Counted from the first letter of the stretch, positions 34,605-46,130 are shown. The stretch is DNA of 64,000 bases from Mytilus californianus (GCF_021869535.1 NW_026262668.1:22883732-22947731), one strand, 5' to 3'. Numbers and translations: made by a program. Notes: generated by a model not told the origin, from the sequence alone.

Positions 34605-37066
34605 AATAAAATGCTTCGCTGGGGCGCAGCTTGATACGACCGCAGAGGTCGAACCCTGAACAGTTGGGGCAAGTATGGACACAACATTCAAGCTTGATAC
34701 AGCTCTGAATTTGGATTGTTATTAAATATTTGACACAGCATAGGTTTCTGACACAGAAAGAATGTGGTCTAAGAACTTGAATTTTTTTTAATTTACCTAT
34801 TATGGTCCAATGTCCAAAATCAAAATACATGGTTAGATTCAGCATATCAAAGAACCCCATATATTCAATTTTTGTTAAAATCAAACAAAGTTTAATTTTG
34901 GACCCCAACTTGGACAAACTTGAAAACTGGGCCCATAATCAAAAATCTAAACACATGTTTATATTCAGCATATCAAAGAACCCTAAGAATTCAATTTTTG
35001 CTAAAATCAAACTAAGTTTAATTTTGGACCCTTTGGACCTTAATGTAGACCAATTTAAAAAACGGGACTTAAAATTAAAATTCTAAATACACGGTTAGAT
35101 TTGGAATATCAAAGAACCCCAATAATTCAATTTTTGATGAAATCAAACGAACTTTAATTTTGGACCCTTTTGACCTCAATATGAACCAATTTGATAGCGG
35201 GGCCCACAAATAAAAAATCTAAATTCATGGTTAGATTCAGCATATCAAAGAACCCTATATATTCAATTTTTGTTGAAATCAAAAAAAGTTTAATTTTGGA
35301 CCCCAACTTGGACCAACTTGAAAACTGGGCCCATAATCAAAAATCTAAACACATGTTTAGATTCAGCATATCAAAGAACCCCAAGAATTCAATTTTTGTT
35401 AAAATCAAACTAAGTTTAATTTTGGACCCTTTGGACCTCAATGAAGACCAATTTAAAAAACGGGACCCAAATTAAAAATCTAAAAACACGGTTAGATTTG
35501 GCATAGTAAAGAACCCCAATAATTCAATTTCTGATGAAATCAAACAAAGTTTAATTTTGGACCCTTTTGACCTCAATATGAACCAATTTGATAGCGGGGC
35601 CTACAAATAAAAAATCTAAATACATGGTTAGATTCAGCATATCAATGAACCTCATATATTCATTTTTTGTTGAAATCAAACAAAGTTTAATTTTGGACCC
35701 CAATTTGGACCAACTTGAAAACTGGGCCCATAAAATAAAATCTAAATACATGTTTAGATTCAGCATATCAAAGAACCCCATATATTCAATTTTTGTTGAA
35801 ATCAAACAAAGTTTAAATACTGGACCCTATCTTGGACCAACTTGAAAACTGGGCCCATAATCAAAAATCTAAACACATGTTTAGATTCAGCATATCAAAG
35901 AACCCCAAGAATTCAATTTTTGCTAAAATCAAACTAAGTTTAATTTTGGACCCTTTGGACCTTAATGTAGACCAATTTAAAAAACGGGACCCAAAATTAA
36001 AAATCTAAATACACGGTTAGATTTGGAATATCAAAGAACCCCAATAATTCAATTTCAGATGAAATCAAACAAAGTTTAATTTTGGACCCTTTTCACCTCA
36101 ATATGAACCAATTTGATAACGGGGTCCACAAATAAAAAATCTAAATACATGGTTAGATTCTGCATATCAAAGAACCCCATATATTCAATTTTAGTTGAAA
36201 TCAAACAAAGTTTCATTTTGGACCCCAATTTGGACCAACTTGAAAACTGGGCCAAAAATCAAAAATCTAAATACATGTTTAGATTCAGCATATCAAAGAA
36301 CCCCAAGAATTCAATTTTTGCTAAAATCAAACAAAGTTTAATTTTGGACCCTTTGGACCTTCATATGGTTTTTTTTGTATAAAAAAAAGATGCAACATTT
36401 GCAGATATTTTTACTGGTCTTCCTTTATAAATATGCATTTCTTTAAACATAATTTAAAAGCAGTGTAAGGGAAGTAACCAAAACGTTGTATTTGGATTAC
36501 CTCCCTTACACTGTTTTAAATTATCTTTATTGTTCATTAACCATTACTTTATACATAATTTAAAAGCAGTGTAAGGGAGATAATTTCAATGATGTATTTG
36601 ATTTATCTCCCTTACACTGCTTTAACTTATGTTTTGTACTAAAGTATTTGTCCATTAACCAGGACAACCTTGTTTTTCCCCCTTTTTTGCCCCTAATTCC
36701 TAAACGGTTTGAGCCATAACCCCGCAAAGCAAATCCTAACCATCCCTTTGTGGTATGGAAACTTGTAGTATAATTTCAGAGAGATCCATACACCGTTCCA
36801 CAGTTATTGTCTGGAAACTAGAAAATGCTTATTTTTGGCCCCTTTTTGGCCCCTAATTCCTTAACTGTTGGTACCATAACCCCCAAACCTTCCTTTTGTG
36901 GTATTTAACCTTATGGTAAAATTTCAAAAAGATCCATTCACTTAAACTAAAGTTAGAGTGCGAAAACCAATGTGTCTTCGGACGACGACGCCGGACGCCG
37001 ACGACGACGACGCCGACGCCAACGTCATACCAATATACGACCACAAAATTTTTTTGCGGTAGTATA
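34605..37066 (+). mobile_element. Family C element (C6), close relative of C4
   Basis: It has the same head (GCTTCGCTGGGGCGCAGC), the same order of satellite variants (34,800-36,362, about 12 monomers), the same palindrome pair (36,449-36,630) and the same 160-bp and tail segment as C4. It lacks the short array and C run present in C4 at 30,690-31,030. The tail reads GCGGTAGTATAATAAAA. Confidence 0.85.
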
Positions 37067-37290
37067 ATAAAATTGTTTGCAGTTTTCCAACTGTACCTTC
37101 AGACTGCAGGGTCAGTAGGTAGGAAAAATATTTTATTTTATCAGCCAGAATAAAGTTTAAACAAGCAGTTTAACACAAACCAAGTTTTTTGTGAAGAAAA
37201 ATCATTTTAAAACAACAAACACTGAAAACCAACATGAAATGAACAGGCATTTTCAGGTAAACACCTTTTTAACCAAAACTGAAACTTAAC
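37067..37290. other. Short non-coding segment with MITE-end relic
   Basis: CTGCAGGGTCAGTAGGTAGG followed by AATATTTTATTTTATC (37,104-37,142) resembles the right end of the small element at 14,883-15,147. Nothing else is recognised. Confidence 0.4.
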
Positions 37291-37293
37291 ATA

Positions 37294-39286
37294 CACTACA
37301 AACCAGTAAAAGTCTGAAATGGCCTATATCTGTACTCGACTGTACTGATTTTTACTCGACCAGTCTGAATTGGTCTGAAATTTTCTTGATAATACTCGAC
37401 TGTAGTCTGAACCATACTTAACAGTCTGAACTTGTACTGGACCCTTACTCGACCAGTACTTAACTATTTTATACGCGTCTGAACAATGCTCGACCTAGTC
37501 TGAACCATGCTCGACCTAGTCTAAACCATACTCGACCTAGTCTGAACCATACTCGACCTAGTCTAACCATACTCGACCAAGTCTTAACCAACCTAGACCT
37601 ATTTTTTGTATCTATCTATTGTATTTGATCAATTTAGGAACTGTTTTTAACAACAGCTATTTCCCCTGGCTAGAAATTTGAACAACAATTTGAAATTAAA
37701 AATGTTTTCAATATAGCATTGAAACCAAAATTTCACAATAAACATAATATAACTTCATCACCATATTTATCAACACCTATATACATACATATATATCACC
37801 TTTAAAATAAAAATAAAACAAGCTGATCAAATAATCTCAAAACTGAATTGTGACTAATATTTTCAATGTTGTTCAAAATTTTTTGAATGTTTCAGATATA
37901 TTTTATGGTTACTGGACAATTTTCACCATTAACTTAAGCCGCATATAGATTTATGGTGTCAGTGGAGTTAAGTTAATAATGCAGTGAACATTTTTTTTAT
38001 TAAAATATATATAAAATAGCATATAAAGCAACTTAAAAAATTTAAAAAATGACACCTTTGTTTTGTTAAACCAAGAATTTAATATAATCATGGTAATAGA
38101 ACTTCCATAGTAATCCTGTGATAACTTTTAAAAAAGGAAATGTGTTCCAAAGTTACAATAAAAATTTATTTCAATTAAATTTAAATATTTTTTGCCAAAA
38201 TTAAAGACATGGCATACAAGAAGCACTTTAATAAGGTTTAATTACCTCAGTACATGTGTGTTTTACAGGTAAAAAGAAAGCCCTATTTTTCTTAAACTCG
38301 TGTATTACTTATCTAGTGAATTCAAAAGGCCTTGCGATTTAAGTTTCACAGGATGTTGCAATTTTGAATGAATGTTATTTAGAATTTAATACTCTCTGAC
38401 CAGGTGTGATCTTTTTCATGAGTTTGCCCCAAGCAGGAGGTATTACTTTATACTTCACCACTAATCAGAAGAACAATTTTATTAATTTCTTTAATTTTTA
38501 TCCCTTTTTGATATATATTGTATATAATATATCCCAAATTATAATAATAGATATATTTCTAAAATAAGGTTAAACAATTTCAGTGATTTTGTTGGCTGTT
38601 GTTACCTCATTAAAAAGATAATTATATAACTATTGTACATTATTTGTATGTAACCATGAAACCTATGTAGTTTTTATTTAGGAATTTAGGAAAATTAATT
38701 TAAAAAAAAAACACATGCCAAACAAGAAGCACCTTAATAATTACCCTCAGTATAGGTGTGGTTTTTAGGTAAAAGAAAATCTTTTTTTAAAAAAACTCTA
38801 AAACTTTAAAATTAATATAATTAAATTATTATATAAGATAATTTGATTTAACTATCTCTATTTGATATAAATCTGAGAATCATGTAAGAATGTAAAAATC
38901 TGTTTTTATAATATATATCTTTAATTTATTGTGGCTGTTGTCATGTCAGTTAAAAAGAAATTTATTTTAACAGTTAAAATTTTGAAAAAGTAGAGGTTAT
39001 TTGGTCCAGTATGGTTCAGACTGGTCGAGTATGGTTTAGACTGAAAAAAATAGGTCGAGTACAGGTCGAGAATGGGTTAAGACTGTTTCAGACTGGTTGA
39101 GTAATAGTTCAGACTATTTTCAATGGCAAAGATAAGGGTCAAGTACAAATCAGTACAGTCGAGTATGGTTAAGACTGGGGTCGAGTAATGTCGAGTAATA
39201 TTCAGACCAATTCAGACTGGTCGAGTAAAAATCAGTACAGTCGAGTACAGATATAGGCCATTTCAGACTTTTACTGGTTTGTAGTG
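37294..39286. mobile_element. CACTA-like non-autonomous transposon (1,993 bp)
   Basis: The terminal inverted repeats are 86 bp and identical (37,294-37,379 and 39,201-39,286), beginning CACTACAAACCAGTAAAAGT. The trinucleotide ATA flanks both sides (37,291-37,293 and 39,287-39,289). Subterminal regions carry many ACTCGAC and GTCTGAA words on the left and their complements on the right. CACTA-type ends, a 3-bp duplication and subterminal word arrays are hallmarks of the CACTA/EnSpm group. The AT-rich interior has no transposase, only a diverged internal duplication (38,209-38,280 and 38,712-38,780). Confidence 0.85.
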
Positions 39287-39289
39287 ATA

Positions 39290-39704
39290 GTGTCATTATA
39301 CAATTTATGACATAAATTTATGGTACATTGTTTTTATTATGAAATACTGGAACACTTATAAACAAGGAACGACTAGAATTGTTGTAAAGAAACATACTCA
39401 CTGACATATATACATTTTTACTAGAATGTTTTCATGAGTAGAGTACATGTATTTGCATCAGAAATATGTAGATATTAAAGATTCAAAAGAAAATTTAGGA
39501 GTGTGTTAAAAAAAAATCAACCATTGAATGTTCCTCAATTGAAAAAAAAGACAACTTAAAAAAAATATATTAGACATCTGACTGCTATAAAGGTTATATT
39601 TGGAAAGATATGTTGATGCCAGGCTTTAATTAAAACAAACAAAAATCTTAAAGACTAGCTTTAAAAGTAAATGGTCTGTACTGAAATGTTTTGACTGCAT
39701 AAAA
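39290..39704. other. Non-coding, AT-rich
   Basis: No gene, repeat or structure recognised in this stretch. Confidence 0.5.
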
Positions 39705-42021
39705 CTACAGGCTCTAAAGAGCCTGTGTCGCTCACCTTGGTCTATGTGCATATTAAACATAGGACACAGATGGATTCATGACAAAATTGTGTTTTGGTGA
39801 TGGTGATGTGTTTGTACATCTTAATTTACTGAACATTTTTCCTGCTTACAATTATCTCTATCTATAATTAACTTGGCCCAGTAGTTTCAGAGGAGAAGAT
39901 TTTTGTAAAAGATTACTAAGATTTACGAAAAAATGGTTAAAAATTGACTATCAAGGGCAATAACTCCTAAAGGGGTCAACTGACAATTTCGGTCATGTTG
40001 ACTTATTTGTAGATCTTACTTTGCCGACATTTATTGTTTTTTACAGTTTATCTCTATCTATAATAATATTCAAGATAATAACCAAAAACAGCAAAATTTC
40101 CTTAAAATTACCAATTCAGGGGCAGCAACCCAATAACGGGTATTCCGATTCATCTGAAAATTTCAGGGCAGATAGATCTTGACATGAATAACAATTTTAC
40201 TTCATGTCAGATTTGCTTTAAATGCTTTGGTTTTTGAGTTAAAAGCCAAAAACTGAATTTTACCCCTATGTTCTATTTTTAGCCGTGGCGGCCATCTTGG
40301 TTGGTTGACCAGGTCACGCCACACATTTTCAAAACTAGATAACCAAATGATGATTGTGGCCAAGTTTGGTTTAATTTGGCCCAGTTGTTTCAGAGGAGAA
40401 GATTTTTGTAAAAGATTACTAAGATTTACGAAAAATGGTTAAAAATTGACTATAAAGGGCAATTACTCCTAAAGGGGTCAACTGACCATTTCGGTTATAT
40501 TGACTTATTTGTAAATCTTACTTTGCTGAACATTATTGCTGTTTACAGTTTATCTCTATCTATAATAATATTCAAGATAATAACCAAAAACAGCAAAATT
40601 TCCTTAAAATTACCAATTCAGGGGCAGCAACCCAATAACGGGTTGTCCGATTCATCTGAAAGTTTCAGGGCAGATAGATCTTGACCTGATAAACAATTTT
40701 ACTTCATGTCAGATTTGCTTTAAATGCTTTGGTTTTTGAGTTAAAAGCCAAAAACTGAATTTTACCCCTATGTTCTATTTTTAGCCGTGGCGGCCATCTT
40801 GGTTGGTTGACCAGGTCACGCCACACATTTTTAAAACTAGATACCCCAATGATGATTGTGGCCAAGTTTGGTTTAATTTGGCCCAGTTGTTTCAGAGGAG
40901 AAGATTTTTGCAAAAGATTACTAAGATTTACGAAAAATTGTTAAAAATTGACTATAAAGGGCAATAACTCCTAAAGGGGTCAACTGACCATTTCAGTCAT
41001 GTTGACTTATTTGTTAATCTTACTTTGCTGAACATTATTGCTGTTTACAGTTTATCTCTATCTATAATAATATTCAAGATAATAACCAAAAACAGCAAAA
41101 TTTCCTTAAAATTACCAATTCAGGGGCAGCAACCCAACAACAGGTTGTTCGATTCATCTGAAAATTTCAGGGCAGATAGATCTTGACCTGATAAACAATT
41201 TTACTTATGTCAGATTTGCTCTAAATGCTTTGGTTTTTGAGTTATAAGCCAAAAACTGCATTTTACCCCTATGTTTTATTTTTAGCTGTGGCGGCCATCT
41301 TGGTTGGTTGGCCGGGTCACGCCACACATTTTTTAAACTAGATACCCCAATGATGATTGTGGCCAAGTTTGGTTTAATTTGGCCCAGTTGTTTCAGAGGA
41401 GAAGATTTTTGCAAAAGATTACTAAGATTTACGAATAAAAATGGTTAAAAATTGACTATAAAGGGCAATTACTCCTAAAGGGGTCAACTGACCATTTCGG
41501 TTATATTGACTTATTTGTAAATCTTACTTTGCTGAACATTATTGCTGTTTACAGTTTATCTCTATCTATAATAATATTCAAGATAATAACCAAAAACAGC
41601 AAAATTTCCTTAAAATTACCAATTCAGGGGCAGCAACCCAATAACGGGTTGTCCGATTCATCTGAAAATTTCAGGGCAGATAGATCTTGACCTGATGAAC
41701 AATTTTACCCCATGTCAGATTTGCTCTTAATGCTTTGGTTTTTGAGTTATAAGCTAAAAACTGCATTTTACCCCTATGTTCTATTTTTAGCCGTGGCGGC
41801 CATCTTGGTTGGTTGACCGGGTCACGCCACACATTTTTAAAACTAGATACCCCAATGATGATTGTGGCCAAGTTTGGTTAAATTTGGCCCAGTAGTTTCA
41901 GAGGAGAAGATTTTTGTAAAAGTTTACGGACGACGGACGACGGACGACGGACGCAGGACGACGGACGACGGACGCAAAGTGATGAGAAAAGCTCACTTGA
42001 CCTTTCAGGTCAGGTGAGCTA
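39705..42021 (+). mobile_element. Family B element with four 502-bp units
   Basis: The 5' hairpin AGGCTCT/AGAGCCT and GTCGCTCACCTT are followed by four units with AGGGGCAGCAAC at 40,118, 40,620, 41,122 and 41,626 (period 502-504). A (GGACGAC)n tract, the 3' hairpin 41,991-42,019 (TGACCT/AGGTCA) and GAGCTAAAAA follow. The units are very similar to each other, suggesting recent expansion. The 66-69-codon minus-strand frames recur once per unit and are by-products. Confidence 0.9.
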
Positions 42022-42268
42022 AAAATTGGCAGCATAGCTCCTAGCTAAGGACATATTTCAATTCAATTCACACAGGCCACACAGTTTGGGTTTATTTAAT
42101 ATTGTAAGAGAGAGAATAATTGCAATGAGTGGGATAGCCCCCTTATCCTAAAGGAGCATACTAATTGCAATCGAAGATAAATTTGATACAGAGAGAATAT
42201 ATTTATTTCTCCAGGCAACCATTCATTTTCTCTACATCTTTCTGTAGTTTGTGTGGCTTCTTATTGAT
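42022..42268. other. Non-coding spacer
   Basis: No gene or repeat recognised between the B element and the foldback element. Confidence 0.4.
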
Positions 42269-42861
42269 TTAAGGTTCACCTATACACTTTAACAAAAATG
42301 GCTGTGTTTACACCATGAAATTCTCTCTGAATGCAGACAAAACTGTGTAATTCTAATAGTTTTAAATCCTGGCAGCACCTAGATATATGCAAGTTGTATA
42401 CATTTTGTGTTTTAAAAAGAAAAAAACTTTTGTGGATTTTGCTAAACATTTTCTTTCCTTGCCACAGGTGGTGTAAAAATGAACAAAGTCATGTGAAATC
42501 TTTGAGATGGTCCCCCTCAGGTAATGATTGTATATTGTATCATTGATTGATATGGACAATAGAGGGACAATAGAAATCTACTCACAACAAAGGTGATTTA
42601 AATAGTGTAAATGAGTGGACTGTATCAAAGAAAACTCAGGTGTTTGTTTATTTCACCATCTTCTGTGGCAAGGAAAGAAAATGTTCATCAAAATACATAA
42701 AGTGTTTTAACTTTTTAGAACATAAATTGGATGTAACAATAATTTATCTAGGTGCTGCCAGGCATTAAAACTTTTAAAATTACACAGTTTTGTCTGTACT
42801 CAGAGAAAATTTCATGGTGTAAACATAGCCTTTTTTGTAAAAGTGTATAGATGAACCTTAA
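42269..42861. mobile_element. Foldback element flanked by TTAA
   Basis: The left half (42,273-42,480) and right half (42,650-42,857) are long imperfect inverted repeats: GGTTCACCTATACACTTT with its complement, CACCATGAAATT with AATTTCATGGTG, CCTGGCAGCACCTAGATA with TATCTAGGTGCTGCCAGG (inverted), CTTTCCTTGCCACAG with its complement. TTAA lies at both outer edges (42,269-42,272 and 42,858-42,861). TTAA duplication is characteristic of piggyBac-type transposition, so this may be a piggyBac-related MITE; no transposase is present. Confidence 0.75.
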
Positions 42862-42894
42862 CATTTCAAATGCGTCCTTCCACCGTAAAGGCGT

Positions 42895-43263
42895 GTTTAC
42901 AGGTATCCATGAAGTCACAGAGGAGTGGTTTCATCTTTGTCATCTTCACAACGATTTAAATAAAATATGGCATACTTCAGGCTGCTGTCGAATTGTTGAA
43001 CCACTGATATTGGTTCCATAAAGTCATTCTCAAAAGATTCTGTATCTGATTTGTTTGAGACAGAAACGGTTATCGTGTCGGTTTTATGAATATCCACTGC
43101 ATCATCGTCATTGATATCATCGACGACATCATTCAGTGTGCAATTCTGCCTGAATCAGTATAAACAGTTTACTATGAAACTTTTCTGTGTATTATTTGTC
43201 TTAAAATTGACAGAAGACGACAGAATAAAGTACTCCTCCATGACTTCGTGGATACCTGTAAAC
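42895..43263. repeat. 37-bp inverted repeat around the interrupted ORF
   Basis: GTTTACAGGTATCCATGAAG at 42,895 and, on the minus strand from 43,263, GTTTACAGGTATCCACGAAG; the arms match at about 32 of 37 positions. It lies just outside the TTAA foldback element. Confidence 0.8.
42915..43241 (-). pseudogene. Stop-interrupted 108-codon ORF, unknown product
   Basis: On the minus strand an ATG at 43,241 (MEEYFILSSSVN...) opens a frame that meets one TGA (43,157-43,155) after 28 codons, then continues in the same frame for 79 codons to a TGA at 42,915. The second part is acidic (DDINDDD) and ends CEDDKDETTPL. Alternatives are a nonsense-mutated small gene, a terminal exon using the AG at 43,146 as acceptor, or chance. 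Start and stop both lie in the arms of an inverted repeat (42,895-42,931 and 43,227-43,263). I do not recognise the protein. Confidence 0.35.
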
Positions 43264-43766
43264 AATCTCCATGTTCTTTACCATTAAAGGGTCGGATGAA
43301 CGCTTGACATGAAGGGAAGAAAAACCGAACTTCAAACATGTAATTGACCTAGACTCGAAATCAATTCCGGAAACAACCCAAAATTCCGGATCGAGTCAAT
43401 AGAAGTATTAAAAATAATTTCTTCAAATTAAAAGCAATAAAATGTTCACAGTCGGGCAGATTTTCGAAGGTCGGTTGGTAAACTGCAAACAAACAATATT
43501 TTAATTTAAGCCTTATAAAAATAGGCTATTTTGCTGGTTTGAATAAGGATATTTTAATCAGAGCCAGCAAAATAGCCACTGCCTTTCTTATTATCATCAA
43601 AGACCGATAATTATGTTTCTTTGCAGCAGGTGGGTCAAACACATGTCCACACATCATTAAGAAAATTGTCATTCATATTTTTTGCCACAATGACACACTC
43701 CACTTTCATTTTTTTAAATCAAGAACATTCCTTATTCATGTTATTAGCTTCCCTTAAGCTTTAAAA
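43264..43766. other. Non-coding; MITE-end relics at 43,455-43,590
   Basis: 43,487-43,510 (CAAACAAACAATATTTTAATTTAAGCC) resembles the end of the 14,883 element. 43,523-43,587 (GGCTATTTTGCTGG ... CCAGCAAAATAGCC) is a palindromic pair related to the 33,778 element. No gene seen. Confidence 0.45.
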
Positions 43767-44581
43767 CTAGAGGCTCTAAAGAGCCTGTGTCACTCACCTT
43801 GGTCTATGTGCATATTTAACAAAGGACACAGATGGATTCATGACAAAATTGTGTTTTGGTGATGGTGATGTGTTTGTAGATCTTACTTTACTGAACATTC
43901 TTGCTCCTTACTATTATCTCTATCTATAATGAACTTGGCCCGGTAGTTACAGTGGAAAATACTTTGTAAAAATTTACAAAAATTTACAAAATTTATGAAA
44001 ATTGTAAAAAATTGACTATAAAGGGCAATAACTCCTTAAGGGGTCAATTGACAATTTTGGTCATGTTGCCTTATTTGTAGATCTAACTTTGCTGTACATT
44101 ATTGCTGTTAACAGTTTATCTCTATCTATAACAATATTCAAGACAATAACCAAAAGCTGCAAAATTTTCTTAAAATTACCAATTCAGGGGCAGCAACCCA
44201 ACAACGGGTTGTCCGATTCATCTGAAAATTTTAGGGCAGATAGATCTTGACCTGATAAACAATTTTACCCCATGTCAGATTTGCTCTAAATGCTTTGGTT
44301 TCAGAGATATAAGCCAAAATCTACATTTTACCCCTATGTTCTATTTTTAGCCATGGCGGCCATCTTGGTTGGTTGGCCGGGTCACCGGACACATTTTTTA
44401 AACTAGATACCCCAATGATGATTGTGGCCAAGTTTGGTCAAATTTGGCCCATTTGTTTCAGAGGAGAAGATTTTTGTAAAAGTTTACGGACGACGGACGA
44501 CGGACGACGGACGCAGGACGACGGACGACGGACGCCAAGTGATGAGAAAAGCTCACTTGACCTTTCAGGTCAGGTGAGCTA
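43767..44581 (+). mobile_element. Family B element, single unit
   Basis: It shares the same 5' region as the 39,705 copy (CTAAAGAGCCTGTGTCACTC, GGTCTATGTGCATATT), one 502-bp unit, (GGACGAC)n and the same 3' hairpin variant TGACCT/AGGTCA (44,551-44,579), ending GAGCTAAAAA. Confidence 0.9.
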
Positions 44582-45824
44582 AAAACACATGTCAAAAAGT
44601 AAGACAGAAGTTAAAGTTTGCTTATATCACCAACTAATATAGCGTCCCTGTGTACTGGGCCGAGTTTTAAAATTACAATCCCAACTTTTCCTGAACCTAG
44701 TAAGTAGTATAGATTTTGTTTATATATAAAGGTCTTATGTTAAACGACTAGAGTTCCAGAATTCATAGAATTATGATACGAGAAAATTTGTTAGATATTT
44801 TTGTGCCCATGAGTTGATAAAGTATATAAATCTTTAAATAAAAATGTTAGGTGTGACTGTCATGTATTTAGTATTTGCTTGAAAATTGTCATAGTTCAAA
44901 ACTATTATCAAAATTTTGCAGTGAGAAAATATTTCACATACTCCGGAATAAAATCCTACCAATACTTGGAAATGAAGATATTTCAAGTAAAAAAAGAGAT
45001 TTATGGCAGTAACAAAATTTTATAATACGGCAAACGGATAGCGTGCAGATGAACCCCCGATGCCTTTATACTATAGCATATATACTATATTGGGTTTTAC
45101 TTGTTTTTTTAAAGCCGTACGGTGACATGCAGTTGTTTACATCGCTATCCTTTGTTTACTGTTAAACATTGCGTCATTGACAAAATATTTTCATATATAC
45201 ATCTTTTATCTTTTAATTCAACCGTTATTTAAATGAAAATAGGGTGCGAACGGACCCAAGCATCGAACATGTAGGGTGAGAATGTATTTTCGGAGCGAAC
45301 GCACCAGATATACCGTCGTACATGTGCATTTATTATTGCGATTTTTAAAAAATGAACAAAAATGCGAGTTCTAATTATTGCGATACTCACCTAGTCTCAT
45401 TATTCGCATTAATAAAAACCTCGCAATAATTTCTGAATTTACAGTATCTATAATTTCTTTTTTTTAATGTTATGCTCATATCATGTATATTTATGTCCTT
45501 TATATGTGAAAAATGAACAAACCACTCTGCATTTCTGACCGTATTTCCTTTTTTGAAGAAAGTTTTGCATCTTTTGTTGACATCGGGAAAGGGTGCTCTC
45601 AGACACGTCCGCGTTCCAAAGTCGTCAACACTACTTTTGAGAAGACCCCTCAAAGTGAACATTGTCAAAGCGCTCGTCGTTAGAAACATGCGTTAAAAAC
45701 TGCGCACTGTTAAAGGGCCGAGCCACCTTAAACTGTGTCAATGATATGAAAAAACATTGTTTAGTCTTTTTCATACTAAAATTAAGTCTTTGAAAGTATA
45801 CTAATGATAGCTTTGTTAAATTAC
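44582..45824. other. Non-coding; MITE fragment at 45,310-45,443
   Basis: 45,310-45,443 (GTGCATTTATTATTGCGATT ... CGCAATAATTTCTGAATTTA) is a partial copy of the element at 52,926-53,150. 45,500-45,720 is locally GC-richer and open on both strands (57-100 codons) without splice or homology support. It may be an intron or 3' region of the minus-strand gene whose exon ends at 45,825. Confidence 0.45.
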
Positions 45825-46130
45825 CTGGTGATAAAATCTGCCCTTTCATGCACTTTTTAAGGTAACATGAGCAGTCTTGATTTGCCGGACTACAAGAGCA
45901 TTGGTCAATTCCTGGTGTTACATGTGTATAGCCTTGAGTGTGGTCACATCTGCACCTTCTGTCAAGCTTGCCTGATCCATTGCTAAAGACAAACTGCCCC
46001 TCTTCATTACACATTGCTTTCTTATATAAACAATCACTGCCTTCAGTTGTAGTAAAACTAATTGGTTGATATCTTTTATCTGTGCATTGGACTGTGTCAA
46101 AATTGTTGCTATTAATAACTGTTTGTTCTC
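45825..46130 (-). CDS. Internal exon of a cysteine-rich secreted or receptor-like protein
   Basis: On the minus strand this 306-base exon is bounded by an acceptor CTTTAG (46,136-46,131) and a donor CCAG|GTAATT (45,825/45,824). It starts and ends in phase 1, typical of extracellular modules. It encodes 101 full codons with ten cysteines, including RRCRCDHTQGY, DQCSCSPANQDCSCYLKKC and an NGSG glycosylation-type site. It resembles, from memory, an uncharacterised bivalve family with DR-CRCDY-GY and EDCSCY motifs; I cannot verify that here. The frame stays open past the donor to 45,631, so a retained-intron end is possible. It probably follows the exon at 50,797-50,630. Confidence 0.65.

Noticed and set aside
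40704-41871. Recurring 66-69-codon minus-strand ORFs
   Set aside because: One per 502-bp B unit; repeat by-product with no start context or motifs.
45387-45689. 100-codon minus-strand ORF below the cysteine-rich exon
   Set aside because: No splice junctions fit it in frame, and its distal part overlaps a MITE fragment.
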